Of a stretch of 34,988 nt of DNA, positions 7,462 through 14,959 are shown in pieces; position 1 is the stretch's first letter; each line of letters starts with the position of its first letter. Source of the DNA: an uncultured Geobacteraceae bacterium (GTDB lineage: Bacteria; Desulfobacterota; Desulfuromonadia; Geobacterales; Pseudopelobacteraceae); the NCBI GenBank assembly GCA_903852495.1, contig CAINRC010000014.1:1-34988 (forward strand). The letters are read 5' to 3'. The position numbers were made by a program, and so were the translations under genes. Under the pieces are notes generated by a model. That model made no database searches. It was not told the origin of the DNA and worked only from the letters and a program-made list of their open reading frames with translations.

Positions 7462-9837
7462 CTATAAAGAACCCTGCGGGAGCAGCGGCTTCGGCGCCTC
7501 CCCTATAAGCAAGGACACGGTTTCAACGGCTGCTGCGCGCGGATCAAGTGTGGTGTCTGAAATTCCCGAAACCACTTTGGCGTGATTATGATCCACAATT
7601 CCGGCCTGACTCCACATCTTCACCTGGGGTGTAACAATATAGGCCGAAAAGGTTTGATGACCGTTCCCCGGACGCTCGCCGATAATATGAATAACCGCTT
7701 TGCGTGCCGCCTCATTGCCGTTGTCGGCAAAGAGCAGCTCTCCAATGCGGTAACCGGCGCGTACCCGCCCGCCGATAACCACCAGGTTTTCCGGTGCGGT
7801 GCGAAATCCCTTTTGTGCCAGTTCGGTACGCAGCGCCAGGTAATAGGGGGTGAAATGCCCCTTATCCATCAACGCCCGGGCATTTAAACCATCGGATAGC
7901 ACGATCACCACATCCGGATCAAGATTCCGCTCCCTCCACTCCTTGCGCAATTTTTTCAGCCGAACCAGTGATTCCGCGTCGAGATGTTCCCCCGTAACCG
8001 GACGGCCTATATATTCATCCCTGTTTTTTGCACTGCTTTTCAGTACGACAGCGTCAGGCACAGTTCTGATGAATTCGGGGGATAGCTCCATTATGAGGCT
8101 TTTTTTCGCGTCATCATATAAGGCATGAATTTCTCTGTTCAGACCCGGCTCCATCTCCCACGCAGTTGTGCCGTGCCCTATCGCAAGCGGAACACCTCTG
8201 GCTTTTACTGACTGGATGATGCGGCGCCCTTCCGTATAGATTTCCTCCTGCGAACGCGGATCTCCTTTCAGCTTCCGGTACTGATAATAGACCCAGATAG
8301 AGTCGCCGAAATGTACGGTAGGCTTTCCGTCCCGGTCGATGACCTCAATTTTTTTGAAAAATGACCACATAGCGTCATTCACTTTGTAGCCGAACTTTTC
8401 CCTGATGCGTACATGATCCTGAAATGAGGTGGTGAGATAGCTCAACATCGGATCGTTGCGGGTTGGCAGTGCCATCAGATAGGCCGGATTGGCTGGCATG
8501 ATCTGGTCCTGGCACCACTCCAGATCATCAAGTGAGACCGACATATGCAGGGTGGTGCAGATATCGAGACCGATTGCCAGTCCATGCAGTTTGCCCATGA
8601 CGATATCTTCCAGGCAGGTGCGCACCAGTTGCTCTTTGGTACGAAACACTTCGGGACCGATAAAGCCGGCCACATCATTCAGGATGACCCATGCGCCCCT
8701 TCCATCGGTTTTCACGCTGGCGATCTTCTGCTTCATCGCCCTGGCAAAGCCGTATTTACGCGCTTCATGTACCACCATGTCAAAACCATGATCGTGACCA
8801 TTGGTAAAATCAGCGCCCTGACCGGTTTCAAAGTAAAGCCCGAATGTCCCGGTTCTTCCGGCCGCGTAGGCCATCATTTTGCTGACGGAGATATCAAAGG
8901 TTTTGTTGGCGTTTTCTACTCCGGCGATGCTCTGGAAAAAAAGATCGGTGGAACCCGGGTGGTTCTTCTCCACCTGATTTTGTACGTCAATATGGGCGAG
9001 CACACTCCAGGGCAATGTTCCCTTCAAGCCGAAAGTTTCTACGACATCTTTAAGGGCCAGTTCGACCGCCTTTACCGAATCCGGAGCGCTGTCCACCGGG
9101 TTCGTCCCCAGCAAAACATCTCCTACGGCAAAGGAAAAGCCGTTAAACACCTGCCAGATGATCTCTTCAGAATTGTCTGTAGGAGAATTCGGCTGGATTC
9201 GCGCACCCATATACCCCCTGGCGCCGATATTACCGCCGGGGAGAGGGTTGAAAACCGTTTGCCCTGCCCGGATCAGCTCCGCGTTGTTCATCAATTTGAC
9301 GACGCACGCGATTACATCGCTGTTCAGGCCGGGCATGATGGTTTTGATTTCATGTTCCGGGCGGGTCAGCAGAAAGCGTTTCAGATCACCAATGTTCCAC
9401 CCTTGTATGCGCTGGTAGGCGGAGTTGTCGATATCGCTCCAAAGAAGCGCCTGCTGTACATCCTGAAAGAGCGGAGTTTCATGCAGTTCCCTGATGGTTG
9501 TTTCGGCCAGTAATTGACGGGCGAGCAGGCGGGTCTTTTGATCACGTGCAGCCACTCCGACAGCCGCGTCGCCTTCCTTGAATTCATTGGCCGCACCGAT
9601 AATCTGCTGATACAGGGCATGATTGAATGTTCCGTTTCCGGTTCTTCTCACATACTGAAAAACCCCTTCATTACGCTGAACCTTTGAAATCACGACAAAC
9701 TCCTTTGGCGCAGAACTGTACTCACCAGCGGCAGACGCAACGGAAGAAACCATCAAGAGTATGCTGATGGTCAATACAATCAAATCTGCATTTAAACCGA
9801 ACGGCGCACTTGTTGTTTTTTTTGAGAGCATAGTCAA
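7462..9837 (-). CDS. Exported ethanolamine ammonia-lyase, EutB-EutC fusion
   Basis: Ethanolamine ammonia-lyase converts ethanolamine to acetaldehyde and ammonia using adenosylcobalamin; normally EutB and EutC are separate cytosolic subunits. Here one 791-residue chain has a hydrophobic signal sequence (about 17-37, LIVLTISILLMVSSVASAAG). A EutB-like TIM-barrel domain follows (about 60-500), then a linker (about 505-590) and a EutC-like domain (about 590-780). Residues matching the E. coli EutB active site are kept: Arg213 and Gln215 (ARIQPN), Asn246 (GTNPV), Glu337 (YFETGQG), Phe392 (GFIGPE) and Asp425 (GLDIC). The EutC part has VVIVLSDGL, GGRVRAGYRIGELL and GERPG, which surround the cobalamin site in known EutC. 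A TTG start at 9837 is six bases from GGAGG; the ATG at 9831 is the alternative. It is the last of four exported-protein genes. No eutA reactivase or microcompartment genes are nearby. Confidence 0.9.
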   Translation of the reverse strand: MTMLSKKTTSAPFGLNADLIVLTISILLMVSSVASAAGEYSSAPKEFVVISKVQRNEGVFQYVRRTGNGTFNHALYQQIIGAANEFKEGDAAVGVAARDQKTRLLARQLLAETTIRELHETPLFQDVQQALLWSDIDNSAYQRIQGWNIGDLKRFLLTRPEHEIKTIMPGLNSDVIACVVKLMNNAELIRAGQTVFNPLPGGNIGARGYMGARIQPNSPTDNSEEIIWQVFNGFSFAVGDVLLGTNPVDSAPDSVKAVELALKDVVETFGLKGTLPWSVLAHIDVQNQVEKNHPGSTDLFFQSIAGVENANKTFDISVSKMMAYAAGRTGTFGLYFETGQGADFTNGHDHGFDMVVHEARKYGFARAMKQKIASVKTDGRGAWVILNDVAGFIGPEVFRTKEQLVRTCLEDIVMGKLHGLAIGLDICTTLHMSVSLDDLEWCQDQIMPANPAYLMALPTRNDPMLSYLTTSFQDHVRIREKFGYKVNDAMWSFFKKIEVIDRDGKPTVHFGDSIWVYYQYRKLKGDPRSQEEIYTEGRRIIQSVKARGVPLAIGHGTTAWEMEPGLNREIHALYDDAKKSLIMELSPEFIRTVPDAVVLKSSAKNRDEYIGRPVTGEHLDAESLVRLKKLRKEWRERNLDPDVVIVLSDGLNARALMDKGHFTPYYLALRTELAQKGFRTAPENLVVIGGRVRAGYRIGELLFADNGNEAARKAVIHIIGERPGNGHQTFSAYIVTPQVKMWSQAGIVDHNHAKVVSGISDTTLDPRAAAVETVSLLIGEAPKPLLPQGSL

Positions 9838-9862
9838 AATTATCCTCCAAAAGTGGAATACC

Positions 9863-11797
9863 CTACGGTACCACCAGAGTTACCGTTGCCGTAAGAAATG
9901 ATTCAAAGATACCCTGGAAAGAATCCTGCGGGAGCGGCGGCTTGGGTGATGGCGGGTCCACAATGTCGCAGGCAACAAGCTCGACGGCGCCGTTCTGAAC
10001 CGCATCTGCGGGGAGATACATCGGTGAAGGGGGTGTGCCATCAGCGTTAAAAGACGCCAGCTTCTGGAGCGTTCCGGTCCGATCACGGAAATAAACGGCT
10101 ACCTGCTCTACAGGTGACTGGCCCCCTTTCTCGAAGGAAAACCCCAGCCCTTCGATTCGGAGCTGTCCTGGCTCTTTAGTGATATGGGCAGCGGCAGTGT
10201 CAAAGCTGAATCGCCCTTTGCGGTTGTCGTAGCCAAGTTTTGAGGGGATCGTTGCCTGATACTGGATTTCCGAAGCGGGATCTATCCACCGGTTGAAACC
10301 GGACCCGGCAACCCAGCTCCCGGTAATAGAAAACTTCGGATACAGGACATACGGAAACATATAGGGGCTGCGATTAAATGCGTTCACTGCACCTTCGATG
10401 TATGATCCTCCAAAACGCCCCGTAAAAAGAAGGAAATCAAACTCATCCCCGTATTTAATCTCGTTGATGCGCGGCATCATCCTGACCTTCCCCAGCTCTT
10501 TGCCACCATACCAGAGCCCTCCGCCGCTGTGCATAGGAGCATCGACACCGTTTCCGCATGATGTTTCACCGGGATCGGGGGAAAAAAAAGAGGCGTGGGA
10601 ACCGTTGGCCACATACACGACCGGGTGCGCTGTGGGAATCCCGTCCGGCGCGTGCTTTCTGACATTTTCCCACGGTTCGGCCGTTCCTTTGAAATGCTTG
10701 GCATACGCCGCACCAAGCGGTTTGAGGCCGTGAGGGCCCGGGATCAAAATGACGGCGATGTTTTCCGCCTCTCCTTCATGATAGTTGCCCGCGCCCCATA
10801 TCCAGCTTTTACCCTGGCTGTCGGTTTTCAGGATGGACAGGTGATTGACGTAATAGGGGAGCCAGTACTGCAGGACGACGGCATCCGGGTGGAGGGTGCC
10901 TTCCCAAAGGAGCGGGGTCCTGATGAGCCGGCCATATATGGCGTTGGGATAGAGGCTGACGATGTCCCGCCAGGGGTGAGCTATGCTTTCAAACGGCTGG
11001 GGGAGGTCAATAAAATAGTCGTCCTTGCGGCCGTTGAATTCCCGCCGGTGTGCCGATGTCGGTAATTCCGAAAACACCTGATCCTGCCAAAGATCGCTTT
11101 TGATCATCGCCTGTTCTTTGCCATCTTTTTCAGACGGACCGGCAAGGATGGCGCTGATATTTTTTGGGGGTAAGTCAATATAGACGATGCCCGTGTTCGG
11201 ATTGGTGATGATATCTGTTTTCAGGATCGGGGCATATATGTCCAGAAGCGCCTGGGACGAGAGGCCGCGGGTATCAAGCCCTTTCAGGGCGGCATCGTTG
11301 ACCAGATCGGTATCGCGGAGGAAATACGTGTCCACTTCGTCGATAAGGAGTGCTTCGCCACTGGTTTCTTTCTTCATAAGCAGCAGAGAAACTTCGGCAA
11401 AACTGGCCCCGGTAAATTCATGGGGCAGGGGGCCGATGCGGAAGGTCTCCTCTCGTCCCGCCTGCACACCCCCCAGAGAAGAGCGCATCTGAAGATCTTC
11501 AAACGGTTCGTGAAAATCCAGCGCGATTTCATAGTCGCCGGGGACGGAAATTCTAACCTGCACCTCCAGAAAGATCTTCCCCGAATCTTCAAACGTCCAG
11601 TTGCTCCCCTCGATAATGCCCTGATTCACGCGATGAATGGCTTCTGCTGCCGCGACCTCTTTGATATCACCGCTCCGGTTGCAGATTCTGTCCTTCATAT
11701 CAATGGTCAAAGCTGGCTGGATTATCGAACAGCTGGTGAGCCCGAAGCAGAATGCAACGATGAGGAAGGAGCGGATCACGCTGAGAGCACCTGTCAC
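9863..11797 (-). CDS. Vps62-domain lipoprotein
   Basis: The 644-residue protein has a lipoprotein signal peptide (SFLIVAFCFGLTSCS, Cys23). The central part (about 300-410) resembles the Vps62/DUF946 family: LQYWLPYYVNHL, GNYHEGEAENIAVILIPG and HPVVYVANGSHASFF correspond to the family's 'GDWE' and 'HPVVYVA-GSHA' signatures. Biochemical function of bacterial Vps62-like proteins is not established. The rest is not recognised. It overlaps the upstream 225-residue gene by 4 bases (GTGA) and starts with GTG; an alternative GTG lies at 11779. It is 25 bases upstream of the EutBC fusion. Its C-terminal part contains PKPPLPQDS, very like the PKPLLPQGS that ends the EutBC protein. Confidence 0.75.
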   Translation of the reverse strand: MTGALSVIRSFLIVAFCFGLTSCSIIQPALTIDMKDRICNRSGDIKEVAAAEAIHRVNQGIIEGSNWTFEDSGKIFLEVQVRISVPGDYEIALDFHEPFEDLQMRSSLGGVQAGREETFRIGPLPHEFTGASFAEVSLLLMKKETSGEALLIDEVDTYFLRDTDLVNDAALKGLDTRGLSSQALLDIYAPILKTDIITNPNTGIVYIDLPPKNISAILAGPSEKDGKEQAMIKSDLWQDQVFSELPTSAHRREFNGRKDDYFIDLPQPFESIAHPWRDIVSLYPNAIYGRLIRTPLLWEGTLHPDAVVLQYWLPYYVNHLSILKTDSQGKSWIWGAGNYHEGEAENIAVILIPGPHGLKPLGAAYAKHFKGTAEPWENVRKHAPDGIPTAHPVVYVANGSHASFFSPDPGETSCGNGVDAPMHSGGGLWYGGKELGKVRMMPRINEIKYGDEFDFLLFTGRFGGSYIEGAVNAFNRSPYMFPYVLYPKFSITGSWVAGSGFNRWIDPASEIQYQATIPSKLGYDNRKGRFSFDTAAAHITKEPGQLRIEGLGFSFEKGGQSPVEQVAVYFRDRTGTLQKLASFNADGTPPSPMYLPADAVQNGAVELVACDIVDPPSPKPPLPQDSFQGIFESFLTATVTLVVP

Positions 11798-12471
11798 GGG
11801 GCCACCTTCCTTTCATTCATTATTGTGATCGGCAGCGACAGGAGGAAGGCGGTAAACTCCGGCGTGTCCAGTGTGTCGCCGATAGCTTCGGCGGCGAGAT
11901 CGGCGGGGAGCATTATTGCCTGCTCTGCCATGGAGTCGTAGCGCCAGTTTTTTATTTTGATGACTGCATCGCCATGAACAATCATCCATTGGCCCAGCAT
12001 CCCAAATGGTTCTGAACAGACCAGTACGGGATATTTGTTATAACCGCTGGCGTAGGTGAACCGGTGCCACTGGATTTCACGCCCCTCGCTCATCTGTTCC
12101 ACAAATCCGTTATAGGTGTAGAGGGCGGTACCAATAATGGTTGAACCGTCGGGCGACAAAAAAGTGAAGCGTCCAGAGGAAATTTTGACCCTTGCCATAT
12201 CCGAACTGAAGCGTTTCAAAAATGCCCGTTTGATGTCTTCAGCGGCAGGCCCCTTTGCAGCGGCCGCTGCCTTTTTAAAGAGCCCCATCCGGTCCAGAGA
12301 ATCAACCTGTGAGGAAACGGACACCCATTCTCCCTCCCATTCTGCTGTCTTCGGAGTTTTGATGACACGTTCACCCGGTCCGGTGGACTGATCAGGAACG
12401 GGCGGAGTCAACGGTGCGCCAAGCGCAGCAGAAGCAGTGAGAATTATGGCGATTATTATAATTCGAATCAT
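11794..12471 (-). CDS. Secreted protein, possibly ZinT/YodA-like
   Basis: The 225-residue protein has a clear Sec signal peptide (MIRIIIIAIILTASAALGAP). The mature part begins near AEWEGEWVSVSSQVDSLD and continues with ISSGRFTFLSPDG, GTALYTYNG, GREIQWHRFTY and NWRYDSM. This order resembles the lipocalin-like ZinT/YodA domain, a periplasmic zinc/cadmium-binding fold. The usual His cluster of ZinT (HFH) is not evident: only GQWMIVHGDA is seen at that place, so zinc binding may be lost or altered. The gene follows the diesterase gene by 44 bases and overlaps the Vps62-like gene by 4, so all are probably one transcript. Export is firm; the fold assignment is tentative. Confidence 0.7.
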   Translation of the reverse strand: MIRIIIIAIILTASAALGAPLTPPVPDQSTGPGERVIKTPKTAEWEGEWVSVSSQVDSLDRMGLFKKAAAAAKGPAAEDIKRAFLKRFSSDMARVKISSGRFTFLSPDGSTIIGTALYTYNGFVEQMSEGREIQWHRFTYASGYNKYPVLVCSEPFGMLGQWMIVHGDAVIKIKNWRYDSMAEQAIMLPADLAAEAIGDTLDTPEFTAFLLSLPITIMNERKVAP

Positions 12472-12515
12472 GTCTGTTCCCCGAATACAACAGATATCCC
12501 GGCCGGACCAGGTGC

Positions 12516-13556
12516 TCAGCGGTAGGTCACCGGCAGCGAGCAGTCACGGGCAGCCAGCATTGAGATAAGAAGGCCCGGGTCGTCGGTGATGATACCGTCC
12601 ACGCCCCATTCGATAAGCTTGCTCACAAGGGCTACATCAAAAGTCGTTCCGCTGTGCTCGGGCCAGGTCCAGACGACAACCTTCAACCCAAGGCGGTGAG
12701 CCTCGTCCAGCGTTTCCTTGGTCAGTTCCACGTCCTCCGGCTCCCAGCAGGTGCCGCCCATGTCCTTGACCATCTGCGGGATTGAGTTGCCGTGGTCCTT
12801 AACCAGAACGCCGCCGGTCCAGAGACCTGCCTTGGCGGGGTCGGGGTCGTAGAAACTGTTGGGGGTACCGGGTTCATTGTCCCACTCAGTGAGGTAGGCC
12901 GTTTTTACCCGGGCATCAAGCTTCTGCAACTCGTACAGGCAGCGCCAGTCAAACGATTGGATTTCGCTCGTTCCAACGATCCCCTCCTCCGAGATAACCC
13001 GGTAGAGCGCTGCGGCAAACTGGGCCGGCGTGTACGTCCAGTCCGGGTTTACGGGATCGGTCTTGAACTCGATCTGGAAGCCGACCCTGCCGGCTGTTCG
13101 TGCATTGACATAGCGGATGACCTCGCGCAGGGTGGGCATGTGGACGCCGTCCATGCCGAGTTGAGCCGGGAAAAACTTGCTGTATGGGCTGGCTGGATCC
13201 ATGCGGCCGACGTCATACAACTGAACTTCTGCCAGCGTGAGATTTTTCACGAGTTTCCGATCGGTAATGAAGGCCCCGCTGGCATCCCGGACGATGTCGG
13301 GGTTGAGCCGGATGTCGTGCGAGACGAGGATTTCACCGTCCCGGGTCATGACGATGTCCATGTCCACCCAATGGGTGCCGATGGCGAGGCCGGTCGTGTA
13401 GCCAGGGATCGTGTTTTCGGGAGCGAAGCTTCTTGCCCCGCGGTGGGCGTAGACTTGTACCTGCTTCTTGACGACGACCGGGTTGCTGCCCGAGCCGCAG
13501 CCGATTAAAAAGAGCATGATATTGATTAAACTCGTGAAGCTCAGCAAGCGGCGCAT
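12516..13556 (-). CDS. Glycerophosphodiester phosphodiesterase lipoprotein
   Basis: This enzyme family hydrolyses glycerophosphodiesters such as glycerophosphoethanolamine to glycerol-3-phosphate and the free alcohol. The 346-residue protein has a lipobox (FLIGC, Cys20), then AHRGARSFAPENT with the catalytic His38. Metal-binding positions follow (WVDMDIVMTRDG, Asp65 and Asp67), then His80 (LVSHD), FQIEFKTD and EIQSFDWRCL; the C-terminus has WGVDGIITDDPG. The position that is usually Glu (E-x-D) is Asp here, a conservative change. The start at 13556 follows GGGGGGAG. It is the first gene of the four-gene exported set that ends in the EutBC fusion, and it could supply that enzyme with ethanolamine. 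Confidence 0.92.
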   Translation of the reverse strand: MRRLLSFTSLINIMLFLIGCGSGSNPVVVKKQVQVYAHRGARSFAPENTIPGYTTGLAIGTHWVDMDIVMTRDGEILVSHDIRLNPDIVRDASGAFITDRKLVKNLTLAEVQLYDVGRMDPASPYSKFFPAQLGMDGVHMPTLREVIRYVNARTAGRVGFQIEFKTDPVNPDWTYTPAQFAAALYRVISEEGIVGTSEIQSFDWRCLYELQKLDARVKTAYLTEWDNEPGTPNSFYDPDPAKAGLWTGGVLVKDHGNSIPQMVKDMGGTCWEPEDVELTKETLDEAHRLGLKVVVWTWPEHSGTTFDVALVSKLIEWGVDGIITDDPGLLISMLAARDCSLPVTYR

Positions 13557-13975
13557 AACTCCCCCCTTCTTTCGTCTACATCGACTGTCTCACGTATCCA
13601 TTGCTTCTAAATTGACAGCGTTACACCATCTTGGCTGTGATTCTGTACTTTAGAGTAAATTGTGTCAAACGAATAGGGGGCACCTCCTGGTGGCAGGTGT
13701 CTTCTTCTCGCCCCGCTGTAGAGTTTCTTTTCGAAAAACCTGCCATCCCCTAGAAACGCGTCAATCATCCGTCTCAACAGTAGTTTTCTAGCGCTGTAAA
13801 AAACAGTGCATTTTTTGTGAGTATTCTTTACAATTTGCTCCGGAATCTGCTAACTACATACGTGTTGTTTTAATAAAAAAGTACAGATAAGAAACAGAAT
13901 TACAATAAAAACCTATCGTTTACCAGGCCTGAAATCATGATGAAACAAATTACATACAGGTGGAGAGAAGGGTTT
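13557..13975. other. Divergent intergenic region, about 420 bases
   Basis: This gap separates the exported diesterase/EutBC genes (minus) from the binding-protein/phosphatase genes (plus), so it should hold both promoters. A G+C-rich hairpin, CACCT / AGGTG around an inner CCTG / CAGG, lies at 13681-13699. The last 180 bases before the plus-strand gene are AT-rich. A cobalamin riboswitch was looked for because the downstream enzyme needs cobalamin, but no convincing B12-box arrangement was seen. A short reading of 13 codons from 13937 leads into the binding-protein gene but lacks a good Shine-Dalgarno sequence. Confidence 0.5.
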
Positions 13976-14959
13976 ATGCGGATTGGCTATCTACTCCTGC
14001 TGTTCGTGATAGCCACTGCCGCGCTCCCTGCAGCGGCCTCTGAAACCCCGCTGAAAAAGGTTTCCCTGGCACTGTTGTGGAGTCCTCAGGCCCAGTTTGC
14101 CGGATATTACGTCGCCCTCGACAAGGGGATCTATGCCAAACACGGCATGGAACTGAAAATACTTGCTGGAGGGCCGGGGCATTCTCCCGTGCAAACACTG
14201 AACAACGGCACAGCCGACTTTGCCATCCTCTGGCTGACAACCGCCCTGCAGCAGCGCGCTGCCGGTATCAAGCTCGTCAATGTGGCGCAACTGGTTCAAA
14301 AATCCTCCATGATGCTGATTTCCAGAAAATCCAGCGGTATCAAAACTGTAGCAGATATGAACGGCAGGAAAGTAGGACTGTGGGGGGGGGATCTGTCGAT
14401 TCCGCCCCGCGCCCTGTTCGCCAGGCACGGCATCAAAGTACTGGAGGTGCCGCAGTCGCATACGGTGAATCTCTTCCTGCGGGGAGGAATCGATGTTACG
14501 TCCGCCATGTGGTACAACGAATATCACACGATCCTTAACTCAGGGGTGGATCAGGAGGAGTTGAATGTCGTATCCCTCAGTGAACAGGGGATGAATTTTC
14601 CGGAGGACGGGATATATACTCTGGAGAAAACTCTCCGTAATAACCCCTCCTTAGCGGAGGCCTTTGCCGCAGCATCACTTGAAGGGTGGCGCTACGCCTT
14701 TGCCCATCCTGACGAGGCACTGGACATCATCACAAAGCGGATGCGTGAAGCACAATTGCCCAGCAACCGGATTCACCAGAAATGGATGCTTAACCGGATG
14801 CGGGATCTCATCATGCCTGCTAACTCCCCTGCAACGCCCGGCCTTCTTACGGAACAGGACTACCGGGCGGTCGGGAGTGCGCTGCAAAGGGGTGGTCTTA
14901 TTCGGAATTATCCTGACTATGCTACGTTTACCGGGAGGCACCGTGCCGGGGAAAAGTAG
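13976..14959 (+). CDS. THI5/NMT1-type periplasmic substrate-binding protein
   Basis: The protein (327 residues from 13976) has a signal peptide (IGYLLLLFVIATAALPAAAS) and the NMT1/THI5-like fold. LALLWSPQAQFAGYYVALDKG is followed by GGPGHSPVQTLNNGTADFAI, NGRKVGLWGGD and a later MWYNEYHTIL. Relatives bind pyrimidine, sulfonate or similar small ligands for ABC transport. No permease or ATPase gene is adjacent. Instead the stop codon overlaps a Cache-HAMP-PP2C phosphatase gene, which suggests the protein presents a ligand to that sensor. ATG 13976 is chosen because of GGAGAGAAGGG just upstream; ATG 13937 is the longer alternative. The ligand is unknown. Confidence 0.88.
   Translation: MRIGYLLLLFVIATAALPAAASETPLKKVSLALLWSPQAQFAGYYVALDKGIYAKHGMELKILAGGPGHSPVQTLNNGTADFAILWLTTALQQRAAGIKLVNVAQLVQKSSMMLISRKSSGIKTVADMNGRKVGLWGGDLSIPPRALFARHGIKVLEVPQSHTVNLFLRGGIDVTSAMWYNEYHTILNSGVDQEELNVVSLSEQGMNFPEDGIYTLEKTLRNNPSLAEAFAAASLEGWRYAFAHPDEALDIITKRMREAQLPSNRIHQKWMLNRMRDLIMPANSPATPGLLTEQDYRAVGSALQRGGLIRNYPDYATFTGRHRAGEK

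Noticed and set aside
8545..9513. Long plus-strand reading frame of 322 codons opposite the EutBC gene
   Set aside because: It is antisense to a clearly conserved coding region, has no recognisable family or Shine-Dalgarno sequence, and looks like a codon-bias shadow.
12792..13508. Plus-strand reading frame of 238 codons opposite the diesterase gene
   Set aside because: It is a shadow of the GDPD coding sequence in G+C-rich DNA with no family features.
13557..13936. Cobalamin riboswitch upstream of the diesterase/EutBC genes
   Set aside because: It was looked for because EAL needs cobalamin, but no B12-box or multi-stem layout was recognisable by eye. A covariance-model scan would be needed.
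14664..14942. N-terminal extension of the Cache-HAMP-PP2C protein
   Set aside because: This part overlaps the binding-protein gene in another frame and gives a basic, Cys-rich sequence that is not protein-like. The membrane helix and GGGAGG-GTG start lie after it.
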